From the NCBI RefSeq assembly GCF_002343915.1, contig NZ_NETK01000001.1:868001-932000 (forward strand): DNA of 64,000 bases, given 5' to 3'. Shown here in pieces: positions 44,728 through 53,446 of the stretch; position 1 is the first letter of the stretch; each line of letters opens with the position of its first letter. The notes below the pieces were generated by a model. It was not told where the DNA came from. It did not search any database and saw only the letters and a list, made by a program, of their open reading frames with translations. Both the position numbers and the translations under genes were made by a program. This DNA comes from Nannocystis exedens. GTDB lineage: Bacteria; Myxococcota_A; Polyangia; Nannocystales; Nannocystaceae.

Positions 44728-44901
44728 AAGTGCGAGGGCCGCCAAAGGCCGCCAAGCCTTATCCGACCGGCCGCGCAGCCGTGTCAAGCCGAGCGCCTGC
44801 GCAGCGCAGTTTCGCGCTGCGCACTACTGCCCATCGGCATTGCGACACAGGCCCGCTGCTCCGCGTATTCGCATCCGTGTACGCGCAATCGAGCGACGGC
44901 C

Positions 44902-45986
44902 TCACAGCGTCGTGACGATCTGGATCTCGAGCAGATCAGGCTCACCCGCGACGATCTCCATCCGACCGTCGCCGTCGACGTCGCCGGCCGCGAGCAAATC
45001 GCGGGTCGTCGGCGCCTCGAGCTCGAACACCTGCTCGCAGACGAACCCGCCGTCGCCGTCTCCGCGCAGCACCGAGACCGCGGGCAGCTCGCCGACGGCG
45101 ATCAGATCGAGGCGACCGTCGCCGTCGAAGTCGGCCAGGAGACCGCCGGTGAACGCCGTCGACGTCCACGTGGCGACCGTCGGGCTCGTCTCGCAGATCG
45201 TCACCAAATCGCGGATGCCGTCGCCGTCGCCGTCGGCGAAGTGGACCCGCCGGGTCCCGCTCACTGCGTCGAGCGTCGGGGTGACCATCCACTGGCCGGC
45301 CTGCCCGATCAGCACGTTGACGTCGCTCGGGACCTGCTGGGCCGCCGCCAGATCGGGGTCGCCGTCGCCGTCGACGTCGCCGGCGGCGAGGTGTAGTTCG
45401 CCGGTCGCCGGCATCAGGCCGATCGGCGAGCCGGGGACGAAATCGCCGGACCCCGAGTTGAGCTGCACCTCGATCCGCGAGAGCCCGGGCGCGCCGGTGG
45501 CGATGTCGAGGTCGGTGTCGCCGTCGAAATCCGCGACCACCACCGAGCTCGGCGCGTGCACCAGCGGGAAGCTCGACGTGACCATCGATTCGACCGGGCA
45601 GCTCGGCAGCCCATGCACCGGCACGCACGCGCCGGCCACACACACCTGGTCCAGGGGACAGCCGCGCGACTCGGCGCAATCGCCCCCGTCGGTCGTGTCG
45701 CCGGTGGTCGAGGTGATCGTCGTCGGCGTCGTCGGCGACGTCGTCTCGACCCCGGTCGTCGTCTCGATCCCGGTCGTCGGCGGCTCGGTGGTCGCACCGG
45801 GCCGCTCGTCAGCGTCGGGTCGGTGCTCGGCAGCGGGCTCGTCGGCCCGCCGCTCGTCAGCGGCGGCAGCCCGCTCGTCGAGCCCCCGCTCGTGCCCATG
45901 CTGCCGCCCTCCGTATCGTTCGCCGGCGGCGGGGTCGGACCACAGGCGACGACGCCGACGAACCCCAGCACAAGCCCACGCCCCAT
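44902..45986 (-). pseudogene. FG-GAP lipoprotein split by a frame break in its Ser/Thr linker
   Basis: From the ATG at 45986: MGRGLVLGFVGVVACGPTPPPANDTEGGSM is a lipoprotein signal with lipobox GVVAC, then a Ser/Thr/Gly/Pro linker. Near 45800 this frame degenerates into Arg repeats. The linker continues in another frame (TTEPPTTGIETTTGVETTSPTTPTT), leading to a Cys-rich piece, CAESRGCPLDQVCVAGACVPVHGLPSC, and FG-GAP repeats such as VVADFDGDTDLDIATGAP and AAGDVDGDGDPDLAAAQ down to 44902. A single-base indel in the linker explains it. The rest is undamaged, so the change is recent, regulatory or a sequencing error. Confidence 0.75.
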
Positions 45987-46141
45987 TGCGGCAGGTTACT
46001 CGCCAGGCCCTGGCGCGGGCAAGCGCGGCGCGCGGCCGGTCGCGCGGGATTGCGCGCCTGCGGGCGGCCGTCGAGTGCAAACAACCTGGCCATAAAGACA
46101 TATCATCGCTCCCCGCGGGCTCGCCCCGGCCGGGGGATCCG

Positions 46142-46363
46142 GTACGATGGGAACATGCCTGCCTGCCGGGCCACTACGTCGGCGACGGCTGCTTCGCGAG
46201 CGGCTGTCCCGATCACGAGCGCGTGTACATCCGCGACCTCGGCGACGGCACCTTCGACATCGTGAACCACATCGGCGGCACCTGCGGCGTCGAGCCCGAC
46301 GGCTGGCAGCAATGCCTCGACGAAGATCCCGAGCCGCCGGCCGCTTGCAGCTGCGTCTGCTGA
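46142..46363 (+). CDS. Small Cys-rich protein without an obvious start codon
   Basis: The reading CLPGHYVGDGCFASGCPDHERVYIRDLGDGTFDIVNHIGGTCGVEPDGWQQCLDEDPEPPAACSCVC, ending at 46363, has eight Cys, low-bias composition and clear protein character. No ATG, GTG or TTG opens this frame for a long way upstream; ATGs at 46147 and 46154 are in other frames. A one-base indel near 46150-46165 (CCTGCCTGCC) would connect ATG 46147. The preceding patch, cataaagacatatcatc, is AT-rich for this window and may be its promoter. Possibly a secreted or metal-binding small protein; family unknown. Confidence 0.55.
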   Translation, partial: VRWEHACLPGHYVGDGCFASGCPDHERVYIRDLGDGTFDIVNHIGGTCGVEPDGWQQCLDEDPEPPAACSCVC

Positions 46364-46393
46364 CGCCGCCCGATCTTGCGCTACGCTCGGGCC

Positions 46394-46726
46394 ATGCACG
46401 GCGGCTCCCCCGACATCCACGTGATCCTCATGACCTGTCCTCCCGACCAGGCCGAGAAGATCCTCCTCGCGCTGCTCGAGCGGCGCCTCGTCGGCTGCGG
46501 CAACATCATCCCGCTGGTGCGCTCGCGCTACTGGTGGGAGGGCCAGATCTGCAGCGACGACGAGGCCCTCGTCGTCATGGAGACCACGCCCGACCGCCTC
46601 GACGCCCTCTACGCCGCGATCCCCGAGGTCCACCCGTACACGGTCCCCAAGGTCGTCGCCCTCCAGCCGAGCGCCTGCGGCGAGCCCTACCTGCAATGGC
46701 TGCGCGCGGTGACCCGGCCGGGTTGA
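46394..46726 (+). CDS. cutA: Divalent cation tolerance protein CutA1
   Basis: 110 residues from the ATG at 46394. The CutA1 pattern is clear: HVILMTCPPDQAEKILLALLERRLVGCGNIIPLVRSRYWWEGQICSDDEALVVMETT...LYAAIPEVHPYTVPKVVALQ. It includes the conserved V-GC-NI, YWWEG and HPY-P elements of this trimeric, PII-like copper-binding family. A cytoplasmic or periplasmic role in metal handling is known only loosely. The next gene, a small membrane protein, begins 4 nt after its stop, so they are likely coupled. Confidence 0.93.
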   Translation: MHGGSPDIHVILMTCPPDQAEKILLALLERRLVGCGNIIPLVRSRYWWEGQICSDDEALVVMETTPDRLDALYAAIPEVHPYTVPKVVALQPSACGEPYLQWLRAVTRPG

Positions 46727-46730
46727 CGTC

Positions 46731-47150
46731 ATGCCCGCGCTGTTCGCCGTCCTCGCCATCCTCCTGGATCTGCTGGTTCAGATGTTCGCCGTGCTGGCGA
46801 CCGGAGCCGTGATCGCCGGCGTCGTCCGCGGCGTCTCCGCCGAGGATGGCGCGGGTCTCCTCCTGTGCCTCGCCGTCGCCATCGGCGGCCACTGGATCCT
46901 CGTCCGGCGGATCCGCGCCGGACGGCGCACGATCGCCACGGCGCGAGCCGGCAGCGAGGAGGTCGGCACACGCACGCCGGGGCACTTCGTCAGCGACGGG
47001 CTCTGCATCCTCGCCCTCTCGGCGATGCTCGTCGCCATGCGAGATCCTCCCTGGGGCGCTGCCGAGCGCGCCGGCACAATCTCTATGCTCGTCGCCTGCC
47101 TCGCCCTCGGCGTTCTGCGCGCGACCCTTGTACGTCTAGACCCGGATTGA
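46731..47150 (+). CDS. Small membrane protein downstream of cutA
   Basis: 139 residues, starting 4 nt after the cutA stop. Four hydrophobic segments are visible: LFAVLAILLDLLVQMFAVLATGAVIAGVV, GLLLCLAVAIGGHWILV, FVSDGLCILALSAMLVAM and ISMLVACLALGVL, with an Arg-rich loop (RRIRAGRRTIATARAG). No family recognised. It may function with CutA, but there is no direct evidence for this beyond position. Confidence 0.7.
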   Translation: MPALFAVLAILLDLLVQMFAVLATGAVIAGVVRGVSAEDGAGLLLCLAVAIGGHWILVRRIRAGRRTIATARAGSEEVGTRTPGHFVSDGLCILALSAMLVAMRDPPWGAAERAGTISMLVACLALGVLRATLVRLDPD

Positions 47151-47231
47151 GCGCGCGTCACAACCTGCACTTTCGTACAGGCTGTCGACCGGTCGCCCGC
47201 GTGAATGCGCCTGCGACGAGCGCAAACGCCG

Positions 47232-49673
47232 TCACGCCCCTGCGCGCACGAGCTTGCGCGCGCACGCGACCAGCCCGAGGTAGCAGCCGGCCCCGACGGC
47301 CATCGTCGTCGAGATCCCCCACGTCATGGATGTCCCGAGGGCCAGGCCGCTGGCGCACACGCCGAAGGCGCCGTTGATGCCCCACAGCCACGGCGTGACC
47401 GCGTGGCCGCCTGCCCTTTCGACCAGTCGGAGGCCGAGCGGGAAGCAGATGCCCATCCCGAGGGCGGGCGGGGCGATGAGGGCGATCGACAGCAGCACGC
47501 GCACGGCCGTCTCGGCGCCGGCGAAGCTCTCGGTGACAGGGCCGGTCGCCAGGCGGACCGCCACCACCATCAGCGCCGGGATCAGCGGGAACAGCCACGC
47601 GATCGCGCCGCCGCGCTCGACCGGCAGCTTGCCGCTGAGCAGGCTGCCGACGCCGGCCGAGAGGATGATGCCGCCGAGCACCACCGCCAGCGACAGCGTC
47701 GGGTGGCCGACGAACACCCCGACCTGCGACAGCAGCGCGATCTCGACGAACATGAAGCCGAGGCCGATCAGCGCGAAGTAGGCCAGCGCCGCCGCCAGGG
47801 TCGCCGGCACCAGCCCGCCGGTCGCCGGCTGCGGGCGCGGCTCCTCGCCCGTCGCCGCCGGCCGGGCCACCAGCGGCCCGAGCAGCGCGGCCAGCGTCAG
47901 CAGCAGGCTGACCAGCGTCGCGTACACCAGCGTCTGCGTCGCCTGCAGGTTGCCGAGGAACCCGAGGTCGAGCTCGCGGATGTCCTCCTGGCCTTCGAGC
48001 CAGCTGCCGGGCTTCAGCATGTTGAAGAAGAACGGGCGGTCGTCGGTCGGCGGCGTCAGGTCGAGCGTCTGCCGCGACGCCCACTGCCACAGCGCCGCGC
48101 GGTCCTCGATCGCCCCGAGCTCGGCGAGCAGCGGCTGGGCCGGCAGGCGGCGCGGCGTGAGCACCATGTTGACGCCGATCCGGACCGCCTCGCGCTGCAT
48201 GAGGTCGAGGTCCTCCTTGCTGAACGGCGTCGGCGAGACCAGGAGCGTCGCCACGCTCTCGATCTGCAGCAGCAAGAGGTGCGCGCGCGGCTCTTCGACC
48301 CCGAGCTGCCACAGCGCCTCCATCGCCAGCGCGACCATGCGGGCGGTCTCGCCGGGCGACTCCTTCTTGTACCAGCGCGACACCGTGAACACCCCGGTCG
48401 GGGCCAGGCGGCGCAGGAACACCAGCCAGCCCTCGACCGTGTACAGCCCGTTCTCCGACAGGCTGTACGCCCCTGCGCCGGTCGAGGCCCAGGTGTCGAT
48501 CAGCGACATCGTGATGACCTCGTACTGCCGGCGGTCGCGCGAGAAGAAGCTGCGCGCCTCGTCGGTGTGCAGCTCGACGCCCGGGCGCGACGCGATGGTC
48601 GAGAAGTCGGCCATCGAGCGCCGGTGCAGGTCGACGATCGCCGCGTTGAGCTCGACGCCGACCACCGGCGCGTGGCCGCTGCGCAGCGCCGCCAGCACGT
48701 CGCGCCCGCCGCCGACGCCGATCACCGCCGCGGGCCCGTGCGGGCGCAGCCGGTGGGCGAACGTGCTGAGGTCCCAGTCGAGGTAGGCGTGGTCCGAACC
48801 TGACCCTTCGGCCATCATCGTCGCCGCCGCCCCGTCGATCTTCAGCACCCGCTGCTGGATCGGCGCCCGCGCCGCCAGCGGCATGTTGCGCCCGGGCGCC
48901 CACAGGTACGGCGGCAGCGCGATCTCGGCGCCGACCGTGACCCGCGAGTGCGTGTTCCAGGCCACGTGCATGAACTCGCGCGGGTCCTCGCGCAGGCCCT
49001 TGACCCACGCCGGGCGCAGCGGCGGCGCCTCGGCGCTCGCGTTGAGGCCGGCGAACGCGAGCAGCGCCAGCGCCAGCGCCCCACATGTCCCGAGGGACCT
49101 GCGCTTTTCGCCAGGGTCTTCGTCACATGTCGCAAAGGCCAGGGCGCCGAGCGCCGCGACCGCGCCGACCACCAGCACCGCGCTGGCGGCGTCGACCGCG
49201 TCGAGCAGCGGGATCACGAGCCCGCAGCCGGCCGCGGCGCCGAGCAGGTCGCAGCCGTAGGCGCGGCCCGGCGGCAGGCCGGTGCGGGTCAGCGCCAGCG
49301 TCAGCGCCACGCCGGCGGCCGCGAACGGGACCGCCAGGGCCGCGCCGAAGCCGAGCAGGGCGAAGAAGCCCATCAGGTCGGTGACCGGCAGGAGCGGCCC
49401 GGACATCGTCCACGCGACCGCCAGGGGCGCCAGCGCGGCGAACAGCGCCGAGCTGCGGGCGAGCCGGCGGTGGAGCACCGCCTGGCCGAAGCGACCTGGC
49501 CGCATGAACACGTAGATCGCGCCCGCGGTCATGCCGAGCATCGCCAGGGCGATGACGAAGAACGACAGGTGGTACCACGCGATCACGCTGGTGATCCGCG
49601 TCAGCAAGATCTCGAGCGCGAGCGTCGAGCCCGCGACCAGGGCGATCCCGGCGTAGAGGAAGAGCGCGCGCAT
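47232..49673 (-). CDS. Membrane-embedded spermidine synthase-like protein
   Basis: 813 residues from the ATG at 49673, 5 nt after the acylase stop. N-terminal and C-terminal blocks of six or more hydrophobic helices flank a soluble Rossmann domain. The domain has AAVIGVGGGRDVLAALRSGHAPVVGVELNAAIVDL (SAM/dcSAM-binding GGGxG and acidic loop) and LHTDEARSFFSRDRRQYEVITMSLIDTW, as in spermidine synthases. This is the known class of fused polytopic SpeE-like proteins in Deltaproteobacteria. Substrate uncertain; it may modify lipids or small polyamines at the membrane. A repeat cluster of the interspersed family lies in the gene at 49083-49132. Confidence 0.8.
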   Translation of the reverse strand: MRALFLYAGIALVAGSTLALEILLTRITSVIAWYHLSFFVIALAMLGMTAGAIYVFMRPGRFGQAVLHRRLARSSALFAALAPLAVAWTMSGPLLPVTDLMGFFALLGFGAALAVPFAAAGVALTLALTRTGLPPGRAYGCDLLGAAAGCGLVIPLLDAVDAASAVLVVGAVAALGALAFATCDEDPGEKRRSLGTCGALALALLAFAGLNASAEAPPLRPAWVKGLREDPREFMHVAWNTHSRVTVGAEIALPPYLWAPGRNMPLAARAPIQQRVLKIDGAAATMMAEGSGSDHAYLDWDLSTFAHRLRPHGPAAVIGVGGGRDVLAALRSGHAPVVGVELNAAIVDLHRRSMADFSTIASRPGVELHTDEARSFFSRDRRQYEVITMSLIDTWASTGAGAYSLSENGLYTVEGWLVFLRRLAPTGVFTVSRWYKKESPGETARMVALAMEALWQLGVEEPRAHLLLLQIESVATLLVSPTPFSKEDLDLMQREAVRIGVNMVLTPRRLPAQPLLAELGAIEDRAALWQWASRQTLDLTPPTDDRPFFFNMLKPGSWLEGQEDIRELDLGFLGNLQATQTLVYATLVSLLLTLAALLGPLVARPAATGEEPRPQPATGGLVPATLAAALAYFALIGLGFMFVEIALLSQVGVFVGHPTLSLAVVLGGIILSAGVGSLLSGKLPVERGGAIAWLFPLIPALMVVAVRLATGPVTESFAGAETAVRVLLSIALIAPPALGMGICFPLGLRLVERAGGHAVTPWLWGINGAFGVCASGLALGTSMTWGISTTMAVGAGCYLGLVACARKLVRAGA
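49083..49132. repeat. Interspersed repeats inside the spermidine synthase-like gene
   Basis: CACATGTCCC-ga-GGGACCTGCG, then CGCCAGGG and TCACATGTCG, encoding a loop between the membrane block and the Rossmann domain. Confidence 0.6.
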
Positions 49674-49678
49674 CGGCC

Positions 49679-52132
49679 TCACCCGCCCTCGACCACGGTC
49701 TCGCGCAGGTTGGGGTCGGCGGCGATGTCGGCCTCGCGGAACAGCAGCGGGCGCCACTGCTTGCGCGCGAACAGCTCGGTCTGGTCGCGGAAGTGGGGCG
49801 AGCGCGGGTCCTCCGACTGCGAGTAGGTCAAGAACGCCTCGCCGCGCGGCCCGTCGGGCAAGAGCTCGACCGCCATCACGAACGACGAGCCGTAGTTGAT
49901 CACGTAGCCGCGCTCGGTCAGGCCGGCGGTGCCGTCGATCGTCTCGGGCCGGTACACCTTGGGCAGCAGCGTCGAGTTGAGGCCGGCGTTGTAGCCGACC
50001 ACGTTGGCGATGCCCTCCTTGGCGAACCCGCCGTGGACCCCGATCTCGACGCTGCCGCGCGGCGCTCGCTGCAATTGCTTGAGCGGGGCCGACAGCGGCA
50101 CGCCGGCGGTGCGGAGGTTCACCACCGCCTCGCCGAGCGCGACCAGGGCGCCGTCGACCTGGCCCTCGGCCGGGGTGATCAGCGTGTGCGGGGTGTGGAT
50201 CGGGTCGTCGGGGTCGAACGGCGCGCTGAACAGCGAGCCGCGGTCGAGCACCGAGTCTGCCCCGTAGGCCGCGAGGTACTCGCGGAACAGCACCGCGCCG
50301 ACGCTGTCGGGGTCGAAGCGCCGGTCCCACGCGCCGAGCAGCTGGCAGATCGTGCGCAGGTCGACGACGCTGCCGGCGACCTCGACCAGGTGCTGCGCGT
50401 CGCAGCGTGCGAGCAGATCGGTGAGCACCAGCTCGGCGGTCAGCGAGTGGTTGCCCTGGATCGCCGCCTGGATCTCCGCCAGCGTGAACGTCCCGTCCTC
50501 GCCGGCCGCGACGAACGGCGCCTCGTTCTGCAGCAGCATCGCGTTCATCCGCGTGCGCGGCGACTGCGGCGCGCGCTCGGCCCCGTGCAGCGGCGAGAAG
50601 CCCTCGAGCGGCGCGGCCGGGTTGGCCAGCCAGTACGAGTCGTTGGCGTTGAACACGAAGTCGCGGCGGTCGAGCTGCGGCATGTCCGAAAACGGCACCA
50701 GCCCGGGCGCGCGCGCGTCGCCGCTGTCCTGCCACTCGTAGGTCGAGTCGCTGCCGTCGAGCACCACCAGGCCGCCCTGCTGATACAGCAGGCCGGTGAG
50801 GAAGTCGTCCTCGATGGCCGCCTGCCAGCCGGCGATCGCGGCCTCGGAGATCTGGGCGGTCGCCGAGGCGTCGGCGTACCAGGCGTTGCCGTGCTTGTCG
50901 GCGGCCATCGTGTTGACCCACGGGATGCCCTGCACGTCCTGATAGACCTGCTTGAACGCGTCGAGGCTGTTCGCCCGGTCCATGCCGAGGAACTGCTCGA
51001 TGAGCCGCGGATTTTCGATGTTGGCGTCGCGGTAGGTCAGCGCGACGTCGGTCGACCAGCCGATCGGATCGACGTTGAGCATCGGCCCGTAATGGCTGTA
51101 CCACAGCGTGCGCGACACCTTCTCGCCGCCGGCGACCTCGACCTCGAAGGTCTTGGCGGTCATCGGCCGGGATGTCCCGTCGTACAGGTAGGCGGTCGGG
51201 TCGTTCGGGTCGAGGGTCAGCTTGTAGAACGTGAAGCGCGTGCCCGACGAGAACGTGTGCGTCCACCCGAGCTCGTCGTTGAAGCCGATCAGCACCCCGG
51301 GCACGCCCATCAGGCCGACGCCGTAGATGTTGATCTCGCCCGGCACCGTCACGTGGCTCTCCCACAACTTGAGCTCGCCGGTCCACGGGAAGTGCGGGTT
51401 GGCGACGACGATGCCGCCGCCGCTCTCGGTCTTGTCGGCGCCGAGGGCCCAGCCGTTGCTGCCGAAGCCGCCGCTCGTCAGCGTGCCGAGGCCCGCGAGC
51501 GGCCCGCCCGGCAGCTTCAGCGGCGACCCGGGCGGCTGCGCCGTGCCGATGTAGCCCGCCAGTTGATTGCTGCTGCCGAGCAGCCCGAGGTCGACGTAAT
51601 AGCGGACCAGGTCGAGCGCCTCGATCTCCTTCACCCACGGCGCCCCCGCGCAATCGGCCGGCAGCGCGCCGGGCGGCGTGTCGCGCAGGTATTGATTGTA
51701 CCCGGCCGCGTAGCCCTCGATCGCCTCCTTGACGTCGGCCGGCGCCGCGTCCCACATCCGCTGGGCCCGCGGCCCGACCTCGAGCGCGAGGTAGGCGAAG
51801 TCGCTGGTCAGGTGGGCGTCGCCGTCGCCGCGGCCGAAGTACTTGGCCCGCTCCGAGCGGACCTTGACGATCTGGTCGGCCAGCGTACACGCGTGGTCCT
51901 GCGCGAACGCGTAGGCCTGGCCGAACAGCGCGCTGCCGAGGTCGTCGGCCTGGATGTGCGCGATCCCGAAGCTGGTGCGCCGGATCGTCGCGCGGTACCT
52001 CGGCTCCCCGGTGGTCCCCGCGGTGTCGCTGTCACCGGTCGAGCTCGCTCCGTCCGTCTCGGTGGGGGTGGGATGGGTCGAACCGCAGGCGAACAGCGGG
52101 GCCAGCGCGAGGACGGCGAGCTTGCGCAACAT
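49679..52132 (-). CDS. Penicillin acylase / acyl-homoserine lactone acylase family lipoprotein
   Basis: 817 residues. The signal peptide ends in lipobox PLFAC, then a short Thr/Ser linker. The alpha-subunit region has RRTSFGIAHIQADDLGSALFGQAYAFAQDH. The nucleophile Ser225 lies in GGFGSNGWALG, where self-cleavage would release the beta-subunit starting at Ser (Ntn-hydrolase, S45). Downstream are VANPHFPWTG and GFNDELGWTHTF, typical of PvdQ/QuiP-like acylases, and NANDSYW. It could degrade N-acyl homoserine lactones or hydrolyse N-acyl amides in the periplasm. It is translationally close to the spermidine synthase-like gene downstream. Confidence 0.9.
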   Translation of the reverse strand: MLRKLAVLALAPLFACGSTHPTPTETDGASSTGDSDTAGTTGEPRYRATIRRTSFGIAHIQADDLGSALFGQAYAFAQDHACTLADQIVKVRSERAKYFGRGDGDAHLTSDFAYLALEVGPRAQRMWDAAPADVKEAIEGYAAGYNQYLRDTPPGALPADCAGAPWVKEIEALDLVRYYVDLGLLGSSNQLAGYIGTAQPPGSPLKLPGGPLAGLGTLTSGGFGSNGWALGADKTESGGGIVVANPHFPWTGELKLWESHVTVPGEINIYGVGLMGVPGVLIGFNDELGWTHTFSSGTRFTFYKLTLDPNDPTAYLYDGTSRPMTAKTFEVEVAGGEKVSRTLWYSHYGPMLNVDPIGWSTDVALTYRDANIENPRLIEQFLGMDRANSLDAFKQVYQDVQGIPWVNTMAADKHGNAWYADASATAQISEAAIAGWQAAIEDDFLTGLLYQQGGLVVLDGSDSTYEWQDSGDARAPGLVPFSDMPQLDRRDFVFNANDSYWLANPAAPLEGFSPLHGAERAPQSPRTRMNAMLLQNEAPFVAAGEDGTFTLAEIQAAIQGNHSLTAELVLTDLLARCDAQHLVEVAGSVVDLRTICQLLGAWDRRFDPDSVGAVLFREYLAAYGADSVLDRGSLFSAPFDPDDPIHTPHTLITPAEGQVDGALVALGEAVVNLRTAGVPLSAPLKQLQRAPRGSVEIGVHGGFAKEGIANVVGYNAGLNSTLLPKVYRPETIDGTAGLTERGYVINYGSSFVMAVELLPDGPRGEAFLTYSQSEDPRSPHFRDQTELFARKQWRPLLFREADIAADPNLRETVVEGG

Positions 52133-52726
52133 CGCCCGTCAGGCTAACGCGCCGCCGCAGAGCCGCGCAAGCGCGCCGCCCTCGCCGGAGCGCCGCGGCC
52201 CCGGGCAGCGCGACCGTTCGGGGCCGAACGACGCGCGCACCGGAATCATGGCGCGGGCGATCCCCCGCCTTTTGCGCGTGGGTGGGGCTCCACGACCGCG
52301 AGCACCCGGCCTGCGGTCGCCCTTTGCCTCGGTTCCTCACGCGCGAGCCGGCCGGCTGCCGCGGCGCCCGGCCGGCTCGCTTCGAGCCTCCAGGCCCGTC
52401 GCGCCGGCCGCGTCGGCGGTCGGCGGACCCGAACATCGCGGTGCCGCGGCCTGCCTCGCGGCCGCCCCGACGGGCGCTCGGAGCATGTCCCGCGAGACAT
52501 GCCCGTCTGGACGGCGCGGGCCCGCCTCTCGCGGCCGAAGCGACTGGCGCTCGGAGCATGTCCCCGCGAGACATGCCCGTTCCGACGGCGCGGGCCCGCC
52601 TCTCGCGACCGAAGCGACTGGCGCTCGGAGCATGTCCCGCGAGACATGCCCGTTCAGACGGCGCGAGCCCGCCTCTCGCGGCTCTCCCGCCTGGCGCATA
52701 AGACATGTCGTCCCGGACATGTCCGT
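52133..52726. other. Intergenic region with a 73-bp tandem repeat block
   Basis: No gene recognised on either strand. Readings such as RAWRLEASRPGAAAAG are antisense noise. Positions 52473-52735 are repeats. The upstream part (52140-52470) is GC-rich with no clear signal; it should include the promoter of the acylase operon, but I see no distinct boxes. Confidence 0.55.
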
Positions 52727-52735
52727 TCAACCAGA
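52473..52735. repeat. 73-bp tandem repeats carrying the interspersed motif
   Basis: Units begin GGCGCTCGGAGCATGTCCCG at about 52473, 52546 and 52620 (period 73, with one copy having an extra C). A fourth, partial unit ends in AAGACATGTCGTCCCGGACATG. Each unit has the hairpin GAGCATGTCC-cgcg-AGACATGCCC, then a ~45-bp GC-rich spacer, ACGGCGCGGGCCCGCCTCTC. The array shows how a copy of the interspersed motif can be amplified locally. Confidence 0.85.
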
Positions 52736-53446
52736 GAAACGCTCGCCCCACGCGGCCGGGAGCGCCGCGTCGAACAGCTCGGCGATCGCGGGCTCGCCGG
52801 GGAGCAGCTGCTCGATCGCCGCGCGGATGGCGTCGAGGCGGCGGACCAGGCGGGATCGCGGGACGCCGCGGCGCTCGAGGTAGCCGGCCAGCCAGGTCGC
52901 GTGGTCGGCGAGCGCCCGCGGCGAGGTCAGCGCGAGCGCGTCGGCGCAGTAGGATACCAGCGTGGCGAGCTCCGCGACCGGCAGGGGTTCGTCTTCGCCG
53001 GCGGTCGAGAGCGTGACCGCGGCGGCCAGGACGATCGTGTCGGCGCGGCGCTGCACCTCGCCCGCCAGCCCGTCGGGGTACGCGAGCGCCGCCTTGGCGG
53101 CCTGCAGCAGGTCGACCGCGGCCTGTCCGTCGGGCCAGCGCTCGTCGGCGACGGCCACGGCCAGGCGCTCGAAGTTCTCGGCCAGGTGCAGCGTGCACAT
53201 GCCGCGGGCCGTCAGCACCTGCTGCAGCCAGCGCGCGTAGTTGGCGATCACCGCGGGGTCGTCGTCGGCCAGCGCCTGCTGCAGGTACTGCACGTGAAAG
53301 CGGTTGTCCTGGCGGCCGTGCTTGTCGGCGCGCTCGCCGAAGCGCTCGCGCCAGAACGGGTCGGCGTACATCTCGCCGAGCACGCGCTCGCCGAGGCGGT
53401 CGCAGGCCGCCTCGAGCCGGCCGATCAAGGCTTCGTGACGAATCAT
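52727..53446 (-). CDS. Unknown helical protein, third gene of the hemO-B12 operon
   Basis: 239 residues from the ATG at 53446, which overlaps the preceding stop by 4 nt (ATGA). Entirely helical by composition: FGERADKHGRQDNRFHVQYLQQALADDDPAVIANYARWLQQVLTARGMCTLHLAENFERLAVAVADERW, then further helices to LLPGEPAIAELFDAALPAAWGERFSG. Conserved-looking His residues (KHGRQDNRFH, CTLHLAENF) could bind a cofactor such as heme or a tetrapyrrole, which would fit a heme oxygenase operon. I recognise no family. No signal or membrane segment. Confidence 0.65.
   Translation of the reverse strand: MIRHEALIGRLEAACDRLGERVLGEMYADPFWRERFGERADKHGRQDNRFHVQYLQQALADDDPAVIANYARWLQQVLTARGMCTLHLAENFERLAVAVADERWPDGQAAVDLLQAAKAALAYPDGLAGEVQRRADTIVLAAAVTLSTAGEDEPLPVAELATLVSYCADALALTSPRALADHATWLAGYLERRGVPRSRLVRRLDAIRAAIEQLLPGEPAIAELFDAALPAAWGERFSG

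Noticed and set aside
49683..51890. Extension of the spermidine synthase-like gene upstream through the acylase gene
   Set aside because: The frame is open but out of phase with the acylase coding sequence and Arg/Gly-rich. The real start is the ATG at 49673.
52246..52720. Short minus-strand frames with repeated MSRGTCSER / GHVSRD phrases
   Set aside because: They are translations of the 73-bp tandem repeats and have no ribosome site or family.
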